A stretch of DNA of 55,364 nucleotides, from contig JASJAT010000002.1 in NCBI GenBank assembly GCA_030066885.1, positions 1-55,364 on the forward strand. Reading direction: 5' to 3'. Made by a program: the position numbers and the translations under genes. Position 1 is the first letter of the stretch, and each line of letters opens with the position of its first letter. Below the pieces are notes generated by a model. The model saw only the letters and a list, made by a program, of their open reading frames with translations. It did not search any database and was not told the DNA's origin. The DNA comes from Arenicellales bacterium. GTDB taxonomy: Bacteria; Pseudomonadota; Gammaproteobacteria; Arenicellales; JAANXG01. Shown here piece after piece: positions 17,767-26,162 of the stretch.

Positions 17767-19704
17767 TTAGTTCTGGGCCGAGTGCTTAATATTGCCCAAA
17801 ATATCGTCGATGAGCGTGGCCTGTGCGCGTAGGCCCTTCATTTCTTTCTCAATTTCCTCGACACGCTCACTCAGCACAGCATGGTTACCGCGCATCTTTT
17901 CCAAGTTGGCCAGCCGACGATCGATCATGGTTTTGTGTTCTTGGATTTGGGTGTAAATCGGTGTGAGGATAGACTTCGCCCAATTAAGTGCAGACAAGTT
18001 GCAATCCTGGAAAATTATCCGAGCGCGGCTGACCAAAGTAATAAAGAACTTTTTCGTCACGTAATGTTGCTCTGTCACGAACATGGATGGTGAATTGCGG
18101 AAAGCTTCGGCTTCCCTATACAAACTTTGGTACTTATGTCGAAACGTAGACGCGGAGAATTTCTCGGGCCTAATTCGCAGTAGTCCATGGTCCTTATGAA
18201 ATTTGTCGTATATTTTCTCAACCAACGACCGGATCTCTTCGGCTTGCTCTTCCACTTTTTTTAGGTCTTTAAAGGTGCCGCCGAAAAACGTACTCATTCC
18301 GCCCTTTAACCCCGTAGTTGTCCAGCTGTTGCGCATCACCATCCGAGTCTTTGCGATCAATTGATCGTAGCGCTTCATGCTCAAGCGTTTGAGAAGTTTT
18401 TTTACTTGGTCCGATAACAGACGTCGTGTCACTTGAAAACTCTGTACTTCTTTGTCGTAGATTTCTTTCTGTTTGCGAAGCTTTTCTGCCAAGTCATCTA
18501 TGACGTCAATGCTCTTGCCACGCATCTGTTCAATCTCTTTGAGTTCCGTCTCGAGTGTCGCTATTCTATTTTTCATCAGCTCATGCGAGGCAGATACTAA
18601 AGATCCAATTTCATTGACTATCTTTGTTCGGATGAGGTTTTGTTTATGAACGACGATATCTTCTGAGAGCTTGCTTTCTAGTTCGGGCAATCCGCTCTTG
18701 TTCAATAGCTCCTCATTTTTTCGTATCTTCCCGAGTAATCCCTTTTGAGCGGAAACTGGAAATACCATACCGCGGTCCACTTCAAGAAGTCGCCTAGTTT
18801 CCTCCGTTTGACGATTGATAAATCCATTGACTTCTTTTTCGTTCTGGAGGTCATCCCAAAGCGTATCTATCTTGTTTAACGCAGCGATACGTGAATTGGG
18901 ATTGCCGTTGGTGGCAACACAAACATGGTTCTTCCACACTTCCATGTCAGTCTTAGTGACGCCGGTGTCCGCCGCTAGGACGAATAAAATAGCGTGGGCC
19001 CTGGATAACATGCTTAGCGTTAATTCGGGCTCGGACCCAAGGGCGTTTAGACCGGGGGTGTCTAACACAGCCAGCCCGAGTTTCAAAAGCCTATGCGGAT
19101 AGTTGATGACGGCATGTCGCCAGACAGGAACTTCGACTGGACTGTTGTCATCGCTGTCACCCTCACTGGCGACGTTGGATAAACCGAGTTCTCGTGCTTC
19201 GCGTTGAGTTACTTCCTTGTTCTTGACGATCTCCTGCAACGTTTCAGCCATTTCTTCGGCTGAATCCAAATTGAGTGGCAATGTGGTCCAGTGAATGTTC
19301 GTTTTTTTTAACTCCGCAATGGTCAGCGGAGACTTGCGGCTTTCAATCGGGAGTAAACGTATGCAAGGATCTGTTTTCTCGTCGTATAAAATCTCGGTGG
19401 TGCACATGGTTGTGCGGCCGGGGGTGGAGGGGAGTAACCTTCGATGATAGTCTGAGAAAAATATGGCATTGATCAGCTCTGTCTTACCGCGAGAAAACTC
19501 ACCGACCAAAGCGATAGTCAACGTATCGTTACGCAACTCCTCGATTAATTCGTAGAGTTTTAGCTCTTCATCCGTGTCGCCTTCCTGCTGTGAGTCATAC
19601 CACTCTTGGTATGACTCTATGGCCGCGGTGAGTTTAGTTTTCCATTGTTCGTAGTCGCTTAATCGCTGCCCGAACTCGTCAATAGCAAGTGCTGTGTGCT
19701 GCAT
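17767..19704 (-). CDS. Dynamin-like GTPase
   Basis: The 645-residue protein has a G domain of the dynamin superfamily: P-loop GEFSRGKT at 68-75, a threonine-rich switch region (PSTPGRTTMCTTEI, about 92-105), DTPG at 215-218, and the NKID guanine-specificity motif at 277-280. The C-terminal half is predicted largely helical with heptad-like stretches (about 390-440 and 600-640) and a basic, hydrophobic middle that could contact membranes. There is no clear transmembrane segment. Bacterial relatives remodel or protect membranes or act in stress and phage defence. Nothing nearby fixes the role, and there is no second dynamin gene beside it as in paired bacterial systems. Confidence 0.88.
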   Translation of the reverse strand: MQHTALAIDEFGQRLSDYEQWKTKLTAAIESYQEWYDSQQEGDTDEELKLYELIEELRNDTLTIALVGEFSRGKTELINAIFFSDYHRRLLPSTPGRTTMCTTEILYDEKTDPCIRLLPIESRKSPLTIAELKKTNIHWTTLPLNLDSAEEMAETLQEIVKNKEVTQREARELGLSNVASEGDSDDNSPVEVPVWRHAVINYPHRLLKLGLAVLDTPGLNALGSEPELTLSMLSRAHAILFVLAADTGVTKTDMEVWKNHVCVATNGNPNSRIAALNKIDTLWDDLQNEKEVNGFINRQTEETRRLLEVDRGMVFPVSAQKGLLGKIRKNEELLNKSGLPELESKLSEDIVVHKQNLIRTKIVNEIGSLVSASHELMKNRIATLETELKEIEQMRGKSIDVIDDLAEKLRKQKEIYDKEVQSFQVTRRLLSDQVKKLLKRLSMKRYDQLIAKTRMVMRNSWTTTGLKGGMSTFFGGTFKDLKKVEEQAEEIRSLVEKIYDKFHKDHGLLRIRPEKFSASTFRHKYQSLYREAEAFRNSPSMFVTEQHYVTKKFFITLVSRARIIFQDCNLSALNWAKSILTPIYTQIQEHKTMIDRRLANLEKMRGNHAVLSERVEEIEKEMKGLRAQATLIDDILGNIKHSAQN

Positions 19705-19748
19705 TATTTTGAACGATCGCTAGTTATTGAAGATCCTAAAAAAATACT

Positions 19749-19764
19749 CATTACATCTGTAATG
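19749..19764. promoter_or_regulatory. Perfect 16-bp palindrome upstream of the dynamin-like gene
   Basis: CATTACA and TGTAATG are separated by two bases, 45 bp upstream of the start codon at 19704. Its position and symmetry fit an operator for a dimeric regulator. No regulator can be named. Confidence 0.35.
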
Positions 19765-19803
19765 AAACGTAACACCCCCGAAGAAAGTGATCTTCTAAAA
19801 CTG

Positions 19804-19822
19804 TTTAGGAACGCGTCCTAAA
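19804..19822. terminator. Hairpin between the DUF167 remnant and the dynamin-like gene
   Basis: TTTAGGA (19804-19810) and TCCTAAA (19816-19822) make a perfect 7-bp stem with a 5-nt loop. On the minus strand it comes about 40 nt after the ancestral end of the DUF167 gene, where a terminator for the yggS-proC-yggT group would be expected. A clear U run is lacking. Confidence 0.35.
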
Positions 19823-19863
19823 GCAGTCATTAAAAATATAAATAGACCCCAATTTGGCCTAGG

Positions 19864-20171
19864 TCAACCTGGCGGAAAACGTAGTTTATGGGCCAAATTC
19901 GATGGAATTTGCTGCGTTGCAGCAATTACCAAGGTTTTGCAGTGAGAATAGGTACCACAAGCAATTTCAACGTTTGATTTTGGGACATCGAATGTTTCGG
20001 CGATAAACCGAATAGCTGTGTATTGGCTTTACCGTCCACCGGTGCCGCTTTGATTCGAATGCGTACCGTGTCTGCCTGAAAACCTTCTATTTCCTGGTGT
20101 TTGGCGAGCGGCTGAATGGGTACTTTGAGTATGAGAGAGTTATCTTTCCAGCGGTACGCAGACTTGTCCAT
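19864..20171 (-). pseudogene. yggU: DUF167/YggU family gene with a one-base frameshift
   Basis: The first 50 or so codons read as a normal YggU-type protein (SLILKVPIQPLAKHQ, VRIRIKAAPVDGKANTQL). At about 20013-20016 the frame breaks, and the reading frame from ATG 20171 then runs through unrelated residues to a stop at 19926. In the -1 frame the expected family sequence resumes at once (RFIAETFDVPKSNVEIACG, then HCKTLVI and a QQIPSNL segment) and ends at 19864. Restoring one base in the codon after CAG would give about 102 residues, close to the usual length. This is either a true pseudogene or a sequencing or assembly error. The gene abuts yggT. Confidence 0.85.
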
Positions 20172-20753
20172 TTAGGCAAACGCGAGCAATCGCCCGTAGT
20201 CGAGTATGGGGCGTACCACCAACATAAGTGTGAGGTAAAGGAATATGAAAACCACAATAGGTGAAAGATCTAATCCGCCAAACGGTGGTATGAGGCGACG
20301 AGCGGGACCCATTAATGGCTCTGTCAGCTGGTTGATCAAACCCAGAACAGGGTTATAACCGCCCGGTTGAATCCAGCTCAGAATAACTCTGATGAACAAG
20401 GTAATGATGAAAACCCATACCGCGAGCTGAAGAAGCTCGCCGGTCGCCAGCAACACAACACCTGAGAATTGCGGGATTAGGCCTGCGACCCAAGCGAGCA
20501 AATAAATCTTGGCGATACTCAAAATCATCAACAACACAATTGAAGCCAGGTCGATGCCGAAGAAGCCCGGGATAAACCGGCGCAGAAAAACAAGTGGCGG
20601 GTTGGTGACGGCGACTAGAAATTGGGAAACCGGATTGTAGAAATCTGCCCGCACCCACTGTAGCAGAAACCGAAGCATTACGGCGAGGATGTAGAGCCCT
20701 ATAATCGTATCGATAAGAAAACTACCAGCATCGCCGAAATAGTTACCCATCAT
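20172..20753 (-). CDS. yggT: YggT family membrane protein
   Basis: The 193-residue integral membrane protein has two YggT domains in tandem, each with a hydrophobic pair and the recurring pattern FLLQWVRADFYNPVSQFLVAVTNP / ILSWIQPGGYNPVLGLINQLTEP followed by RR(F/L)IP. The family is linked in other bacteria to osmotic stress tolerance and to correct placement of membrane or division components, but its molecular job is unclear. It overlaps the end of proC by 11 bp and abuts the DUF167 gene, an order (yggS, proC, yggT, DUF167) conserved in Gammaproteobacteria. Confidence 0.93.
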   Translation of the reverse strand: MMGNYFGDAGSFLIDTIIGLYILAVMLRFLLQWVRADFYNPVSQFLVAVTNPPLVFLRRFIPGFFGIDLASIVLLMILSIAKIYLLAWVAGLIPQFSGVVLLATGELLQLAVWVFIITLFIRVILSWIQPGGYNPVLGLINQLTEPLMGPARRLIPPFGGLDLSPIVVFIFLYLTLMLVVRPILDYGRLLAFA

Positions 20754-21576
20754 CTTCTCCCAGTATTCTGCCGAGTTCGCTGGCGCGTTGTGACGCCGCT
20801 TTGAGTGCTTTGCCTATGATGCCTTTGATATTTCCGTCTTCCATAACTTGCAGCGCTCTTTCGGTGGTCCCTCCAGGCGAAGTAACGCGGCGGCGCAATT
20901 CGATCAGTTCTTCATCGCTTTCCATCGCCAGTTTTGCCGCACCGAGGCAAGTCTCGAGTACTAACAAGTGTGCTGTCTCGCTATCCAGGCCTTGGTCGAT
21001 AGCAGCTTGTTCCAACGCCTCCATGAAAAGCATGAAATAGGCAGGACCACTGCCCGACAAAGCAGTGACTGGGTCTAATAAGGCTTCATTCTCGAGCCAC
21101 ACGGTCAAACCAACAGCACGCATGAGAGATTCTGCCAGGTCGTGTTGTTCTTCATTGACTCGTGAATTGGCGTATAGTCCAGTCGCACCAGAACCCACCA
21201 AAGCCGGGGTATTTGGCATGGCGCGCACGATTGGTAAGCTCCCACCTGCCCAACGGTCTATATCCTTTTCCGTCACTCCCGCTGCAATCGACAGTATCAG
21301 CGGGCGATATTGCTGCAACAGTGGTTGTAACGGAAGTAATACATCCTTGATGATTTGTGGCTTAACGGCGAGCACGATAATGTCACAGGTCGACATTATA
21401 TTGCTGTTGTCTTCGGTGGCGTGGATGCCCACCTGTTGCTCGAAGTATTGGCGCTTAGCTGGATCCGGTTCGGCGACGTAGAGTGTGTCTATTGAGTGAC
21501 CGGTGTCGATAAGTCCGCCGATCAGGCTCCGCGCCATATTGCCGCCACCGATGAATCCGATATTTTTATTCTGCAT
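20743..21576 (-). CDS. proC: Pyrroline-5-carboxylate reductase ProC
   Basis: ProC catalyses the last step of proline synthesis, the NAD(P)H-dependent reduction of pyrroline-5-carboxylate. The 277 residues start with the Rossmann motif IGFIGGGNMARSLIGGL, contain the AVKPQ loop and end with the helical dimer domain bearing TALSGSGPAYFMLFMEAL and the SPGGTTERAL signature. The gene follows yggS by 8 nt and overlaps yggT, so the group is translated from one message. Confidence 0.97.
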   Translation of the reverse strand: MQNKNIGFIGGGNMARSLIGGLIDTGHSIDTLYVAEPDPAKRQYFEQQVGIHATEDNSNIMSTCDIIVLAVKPQIIKDVLLPLQPLLQQYRPLILSIAAGVTEKDIDRWAGGSLPIVRAMPNTPALVGSGATGLYANSRVNEEQHDLAESLMRAVGLTVWLENEALLDPVTALSGSGPAYFMLFMEALEQAAIDQGLDSETAHLLVLETCLGAAKLAMESDEELIELRRRVTSPGGTTERALQVMEDGNIKGIIGKALKAASQRASELGRILGEDDG

Positions 21577-21584
21577 GTCTTATT

Positions 21585-22310
21585 CTATCTTGCTCTAATA
21601 ACTCTTGTCGGTGTGCTTAGCCCTGCCTTGGTTTGTCTGGGGCCGAACAAAGCAGTGCCTATTCGAACCATAGTGGCACCTTCCGCAATAGCAGCCTCCA
21701 TATCCTCGCTCATGCCCATTGACAAAGTGTCCATTTGCAGTCCCTTAGATCGCAGTCCGTTATAGACTGTTCGAATTAGTTTAAAGATTTTCCTTTGTTC
21801 TTTGAAATCAGTAGTCAAGCGTGGGATGGCCATTAGGCCGCGCAGGCGCAGCTTGGGAAGCGCACTAATTGTATCCACGACCTCAAATAATTCCTTTTCG
21901 GTAAAACCGCTTTTATTCGGCTCTTCTTGCAGGTTTACCTGTAGGCAAATGTTCAATTCGGGTAGATCCACGGGCCTCTGATCGGATAGGCGGCGGGCGA
22001 TCTTGAGCCGATCTACACTCTGCACCCAATCGAAATTTTCAGCGACGTCGCGGGTTTTATTGCTCTGGATATGGCCGATGTAGTGCCAAATGATGTTTAA
22101 GTCTTTCAGTTGTTGCTGTTTGACTAACGCTTCCTGGACATAGTTTTCAGCGATATCGTTTAAACCCGCATTGACTATGGCGCGAATAGACTCGGCCGAA
22201 TGTACTTTGCCAACCCCGATGAGTCGCACACTACCTGAGTCCCGCTGATAGCGGGATTCAGCTTCGGCAATGCTGTTTCGAACACTTTGTAATTTTTGCT
22301 CAGGGGTCAA
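21585..22310 (-). CDS. yggS: PLP homeostasis protein YggS (PLPBP family)
   Basis: This is a pyridoxal-phosphate-binding TIM-barrel protein without known catalytic activity that keeps PLP and amino-acid pools in balance. The product is 241 residues with the PLP lysine at K35 (IGVGKVHS). Family motifs ENYVQEALVKQ, WHYIGHIQSNKTRD, SVDRLKIARRL and SMGMSEDMEAAI are all clear. It is the first gene of the minus-strand group with proC and yggT and is divergent from pilT, as in Pseudomonas. Confidence 0.96.
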   Translation of the reverse strand: MTPEQKLQSVRNSIAEAESRYQRDSGSVRLIGVGKVHSAESIRAIVNAGLNDIAENYVQEALVKQQQLKDLNIIWHYIGHIQSNKTRDVAENFDWVQSVDRLKIARRLSDQRPVDLPELNICLQVNLQEEPNKSGFTEKELFEVVDTISALPKLRLRGLMAIPRLTTDFKEQRKIFKLIRTVYNGLRSKGLQMDTLSMGMSEDMEAAIAEGATMVRIGTALFGPRQTKAGLSTPTRVIRAR

Positions 22311-22325
22311 TTTTCACGTATCACC

Positions 22326-22353
22326 TTGTGGATTGGCGTAGCCCCGTTATACT
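22326..22353 (+). promoter_or_regulatory. Candidate promoter of pilT
   Basis: TTGTGG at 22326-22331 and TATACT at 22348-22353 are 16 nt apart, about 73 nt before the pilT start. A GGGGGA ribosome-binding site precedes the ATG. Confidence 0.45.
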
Positions 22354-22425
22354 TTTCGAAGCGTGGAAGATAAACCAACACTGTCGAAATCGCCATAAGT
22401 TGCAAGACTTACGCGGGGGACCACG

Positions 22426-23496
22426 ATGGATATATCAGAATTACTAGCCTTTGCTTATAAGAAAAATGCGTCAGATCTGCATTTGTCTGCAGGTATGCCC
22501 CCGGTAATTCGAGTGGATGGCGACATTAAGCGGATAAATGTCGATCCGCTAGACGATCGGTCTGTACACAACATGATTTACGACATAATGAACGATAAGC
22601 AGCAGAAGGCCTTTGAGGAGTTTCTGGAAACGGATTTTTCCTTTGAACTGCCAAATATCGCTCGTTTTCGTGTTAACGCGTTTAACCAAAATCGTGGGCC
22701 GGCGGCGGTATTCAGAACCATCCCGGGCATGGTATGGGATTTAGAGCGGCTCAACGCACCGCAAGTATTTAGAGAGCTATGCTTCAAGCCCCGCGGCTTA
22801 GTTCTCGTTACCGGTCCTACTGGTTCCGGTAAGTCGACGACCCTGGCCGGGATGATCAACCACGTGAATGAGAACCTTTTCTCCCACATACTTACTATCG
22901 AAGACCCGATAGAATTTGTACACACCTGCAAGAATTGCCTGGTCAATCAACGTGAACTCGGTCCACACACGTTGGGCTTTGCCGAAGCGCTACGTTCAGC
23001 GCTGCGTGAAGATCCAGACGTCATATTAGTGGGGGAGATGCGCGACCTTGAAACTATCCGCTTAGCATTGACCGCGGCCGAAACCGGTCACTTGGTGTTC
23101 GCCACGCTGCACACAAGTTCTGCGGCCAAGACCGTTGACAGAATTATCGACGTGTTCCCAGCCGGGGAAAAAGACATGGTTCGAACCATGTTATCCGAAT
23201 CATTGGCCGCTGTTATTTCGCAGACGCTGCTTAAAAAAGTGAACGGTGGACGGGTAGCAGCATACGAGATCTTGATTGCAAATCCGGCCATACGAAATTT
23301 GATACGAGAGGCAAAGGTGCCGCAAATGTATTCTGTTCTCCAAACCGGTCAGTCGGAAGGTATGCAGACTTTGGACCAGCATCTGCAAGAGCTTTTAAAG
23401 AATCGCGTAATATCCATTGAATCGGCACGTAACCAGGCAGTCGATAAGAGTAAGTTTGCGGCAGCTCCAGCGAAAGCGGTGGCGGGGAGACGCTAA
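22426..23496 (+). CDS. pilT: Type IV pilus retraction ATPase PilT
   Basis: PilT is the hexameric ATPase at the inner-membrane base of the type IV pilus that depolymerises pilin and drives twitching. The 356 residues start MDISELLAFAYKKNASDLHLSAG. Walker A is GPTGSGKST at 130-138, the Asp box is TIEDPIEF (E159, D160), Walker B lies around DVILVGEMRD (E204), and the His box is GHLVFATLHT (H222, H229). The retraction-specific AIRNLIREAK helix is present near residue 288. pilU follows without a gap. Confidence 0.98.
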   Translation: MDISELLAFAYKKNASDLHLSAGMPPVIRVDGDIKRINVDPLDDRSVHNMIYDIMNDKQQKAFEEFLETDFSFELPNIARFRVNAFNQNRGPAAVFRTIPGMVWDLERLNAPQVFRELCFKPRGLVLVTGPTGSGKSTTLAGMINHVNENLFSHILTIEDPIEFVHTCKNCLVNQRELGPHTLGFAEALRSALREDPDVILVGEMRDLETIRLALTAAETGHLVFATLHTSSAAKTVDRIIDVFPAGEKDMVRTMLSESLAAVISQTLLKKVNGGRVAAYEILIANPAIRNLIREAKVPQMYSVLQTGQSEGMQTLDQHLQELLKNRVISIESARNQAVDKSKFAAAPAKAVAGRR

Positions 23497-24609
23497 ATGG
23501 TTTTTACAGATTTTCTTAAATTGATGGTGCATAAAAACGCTTCCGATCTATTTATCACAGCCGGAGTACCACCCTCCCTTAAAGTGGATGGGAAGATCGT
23601 ACCGATTACCAAGCAAGCCCTAAATCCGGACCAGTCACGCGAAATGGCCTATAGCATAATGAATGAAGAGCAGCGGCGGCGGTTCGAAGCGTCAAACGAG
23701 TGCAATTTTGCACTCAATCCCGTGGATATTGGTCGTTTTCGGGTAAACATTTTCGTACAGCAGAACAGGGTGGGGATGGTTCTGAGAACCATCCAAACCT
23801 ACATTCCCAAATTCGAGGAATTGTACCTTCCACCCGTTATGAAAGAGATCGCTATGACCAAGCGCGGCATGGTCATATTCGTCGGTGGTACCGGAACCGG
23901 TAAAAGCACCTCCATGGCTTCAATGGTAGGTTATCGAAACGAGCAAGATTACGGTCATATTATTACCGTTGAAGACCCGATTGAATTTGTTCATGAACAC
24001 AAGAACTGCATCATCACCCAACGAGAAGTTGGTGTGGATACCGAGTCATGGGAGACGGCACTGGTCAACGCCATGCGGCAAGCCCCGGATGTAATTCAAA
24101 TCGGGGAAATCCGCCAGCGTGAGACTATGGAGAATGCGATCGTATTTGCCGAGACGGGCCACCTATGTATTGCCACGCTGCATGCCAATAACACGTATCA
24201 AGCGTTGGATCGCGTCATCAATTTCTTTCCCGAGGACCGGCGTACCCAGTTGTTTATGGACCTGTCGATGAACTTAAAGGCTTTGATATCGCAAAGGTTA
24301 CTGCCCATCAAAACCGGCAAGGGCCGGGTGCCCGCGGTGGAGATATTAATCAATACACCGTTGATCTCAGATCTAATCCTTAAGGGAAAGATAGACGAGT
24401 TACGGGACATAATCGCCAAGTCTACAGAACACGGTATGCAGACCTTCGATCAGTCTCTGTTCGACTTGTACGAGACTGAACTGATCACCTACGAAGAGGC
24501 TATTCGAAACGCCGACTCACAGAACGACCTGCGTTTGCGCATCAAGTTGGAGAGCAAGGGCGCACGAACTGGCGAACTGGGTGACAGTATGCGCAACGTG
24601 ACTTTCTAA
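23497..24609 (+). CDS. pilU: Type IV pilus accessory retraction ATPase PilU
   Basis: PilU is a PilT paralogue that assists retraction and usually depends on PilT. The 370-residue protein has Walker A GGTGTGKST at 130-138, an Asp box VEDPIEF, the Walker B region DVIQIGEIRQRET and a His box GHLCIATLHANNT. The AIRNLIREAK-like helix of PilT is replaced by LISDLILKGKIDELRDI, as expected for PilU. The C-terminal tail is longer than in PilT. Its ATG directly follows the pilT stop codon, so the two are translationally linked. Confidence 0.97.
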   Translation: MVFTDFLKLMVHKNASDLFITAGVPPSLKVDGKIVPITKQALNPDQSREMAYSIMNEEQRRRFEASNECNFALNPVDIGRFRVNIFVQQNRVGMVLRTIQTYIPKFEELYLPPVMKEIAMTKRGMVIFVGGTGTGKSTSMASMVGYRNEQDYGHIITVEDPIEFVHEHKNCIITQREVGVDTESWETALVNAMRQAPDVIQIGEIRQRETMENAIVFAETGHLCIATLHANNTYQALDRVINFFPEDRRTQLFMDLSMNLKALISQRLLPIKTGKGRVPAVEILINTPLISDLILKGKIDELRDIIAKSTEHGMQTFDQSLFDLYETELITYEEAIRNADSQNDLRLRIKLESKGARTGELGDSMRNVTF

Positions 24610-24623
24610 TACAGGCTAACCTT

Positions 24624-24667
24624 GTAGGAGGCGCGCCTCGCGCCGATTGAATCGCGGCGTTTCTACC
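24624..24667. repeat. GTAGGAG-type palindromic repeat downstream of pilU
   Basis: The element starts GTAGGAGGCGCGCC and ends near GCGGCGTTTCTAC, the same outline as at 10308. It begins 14 nt after the pilU stop. Confidence 0.7.
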
Positions 24668-24689
24668 AGATTCCAGCATTTAGAGTCAC

Positions 24690-24777
24690 TCTCGCTAAGA
24701 CGCCAAGCCCGCAAAGTTTAATCTTTAGGTTGTAGAACATATTATTCTTTCTTGGCGTGCTTAGCGCCTTTGCGAGA
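24690..24777. repeat. Imperfect inverted repeat (CTCGCTAAGACGCCAAG type)
   Basis: The left arm (24690-24708) and right arm (24750-24777) are inverted copies with one bulged base. The right arm continues with GCGCCTTTGCGAGA, a form I know from intergenic repeats in many bacteria (TTCTCGCAAAGGCGC...). It could also end transcription between the converging pilU and pyrC' genes. Confidence 0.55.
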
Positions 24778-24850
24778 AAATATTTCATTTCTGTGTGGCC
24801 AAAGCGAGTACGGTGACATGCCTCTGTAAACGTTTCGGCACACGGATTAA

Positions 24851-24876
24851 GCATTGCGGCAAGGCGCCGCTCCTAC
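24851..24876. repeat. Half GTAGGAG-type repeat overlapping the end of pyrC'
   Basis: On the minus strand it reads GTAGGAGCGGCGCCTTGCC. The TAG (plus 24873-24875) is the stop codon of pyrC'. With the copy at 24624 it brackets the whole pilU-pyrC' gap. Confidence 0.65.
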
Positions 24877-26162
24877 AGATTCTCCGATTGCCGGGTATAA
24901 GCAAGTTCCCCGCCAATTAATGTGTGGGTGACCCGGCCTCTGAACGGCCAATTGTGAAACGGATTGTTTTTTCCCCGGCTTAACATTTTTCCGCGGTCGA
25001 ATGTCCATTCGCTTTCTAAATCGAAGATACAGATATCTGCAGTCGCCCCTACGCCTAGATGCCCGCTATCAATATTTAAAATCTGAGCGGGTTTAATGGT
25101 TAACAAGGCTATGGCTTCAGAGAGGGTCAGAACATTTTCAATCACTAATTTGATAGTCAACGGCAGCAATGTTTCCAAACCAGATATTCCAGGTTCGGAT
25201 TCACTGAAAGGAGCCAACTTAGCATCGGGTTCGTGGGGCTGGTGGTCTGAGCAGATGGCGGTAATGGTTCCATCTTTGAGGCCGGATATTAACCTGTCCC
25301 GGTCTCGTTGACTCCTCAGTGGCGGCGCCACATGGCACAGGGTGTTGAAAAAACCGATATCGTGTTCGGTCAGATGTAGGTGGTGAGCGGTGACGTCGGT
25401 TGTTACGGGAAGCCCTTCTCGTTGAGCCCTGGCCACCATGTCCACCGCCCGCGCTGTCGACAGGCCATTGAAATGACAAGCCGCCTGGGTTGTTTCTATC
25501 AACGCCAGATCCCGCGCGACCCCGACTGTCTCAGCTGCCTCCGGAATTGCGGGCAGTCCCAGCCGGGTGCTGATTTCACCTTCGTGCACGACACCGTTTC
25601 CCCACAACCAAGGATCGTGGGAGTGTAAAAAGACGGTGAGCTCGAAAGTCGAGGCATATTGTATGGCACGACGCATGACTACGGTATCTTTGACTGCAAC
25701 AAGTGCGTTACTAACACCCACACAACCGGCTTCGTCTAGACCTGCCATATTAGTCAGGGTCTTCCCTTCAAGGTTTTGCGTCAGCGCTCCTAAGGGATGA
25801 ATGAAACTTTTTCCGATTTGCCACGCACGTTGTTGAATCATTTGGGCCATAGCGGGGGTGTCGATTACAGGATTCGTATCAGGTGGTATACACAAAGTGG
25901 TAATGCCACCGGCCACAGCTGCCGACAACTCACTATCCAATGTGGCCTTATACTCCTGCCCGGGTTCGCGCAGTCTGGCCCGCAGATCTATCAGGCCGGG
26001 ACAGACAACCAATCCGTTAGCATCGATTTCCCGATCTGTTTCGAAGTCCTCTGGTGGGTCATCCAGCGCTGCTATAAAACCGTCATTGATATACAAGTTG
26101 TGGTTACCGTCGACGTTATGAGCGGGGTCTATGACGCGCCCATTTCTTATAACCATGCCCAT
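24873..26162 (-). CDS. pyrC': Dihydroorotase-like protein lacking metal ligands (PyrC'/PyrX type)
   Basis: The 429-residue protein has the amidohydrolase fold of type I dihydroorotase. The metal motif D-x-H-x-H-x-R-E-P-G reads DLRARLREPG, so both histidines are lost, and the later H-x-x-H-x-S-T region reads CHFNGLST, losing another ligand. TAHHLHLT and SDHQPH remain. This matches the inactive PyrC' of Pseudomonas, which is needed structurally for the PyrB aspartate transcarbamoylase dodecamer. The ATG overlaps the pyrB stop (TGATG), supporting a complex. An active dihydroorotase must be encoded elsewhere. The stop lies in a GTAGGAG repeat. Confidence 0.93.
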   Translation of the reverse strand: MGMVIRNGRVIDPAHNVDGNHNLYINDGFIAALDDPPEDFETDREIDANGLVVCPGLIDLRARLREPGQEYKATLDSELSAAVAGGITTLCIPPDTNPVIDTPAMAQMIQQRAWQIGKSFIHPLGALTQNLEGKTLTNMAGLDEAGCVGVSNALVAVKDTVVMRRAIQYASTFELTVFLHSHDPWLWGNGVVHEGEISTRLGLPAIPEAAETVGVARDLALIETTQAACHFNGLSTARAVDMVARAQREGLPVTTDVTAHHLHLTEHDIGFFNTLCHVAPPLRSQRDRDRLISGLKDGTITAICSDHQPHEPDAKLAPFSESEPGISGLETLLPLTIKLVIENVLTLSEAIALLTIKPAQILNIDSGHLGVGATADICIFDLESEWTFDRGKMLSRGKNNPFHNWPFRGRVTHTLIGGELAYTRQSENL

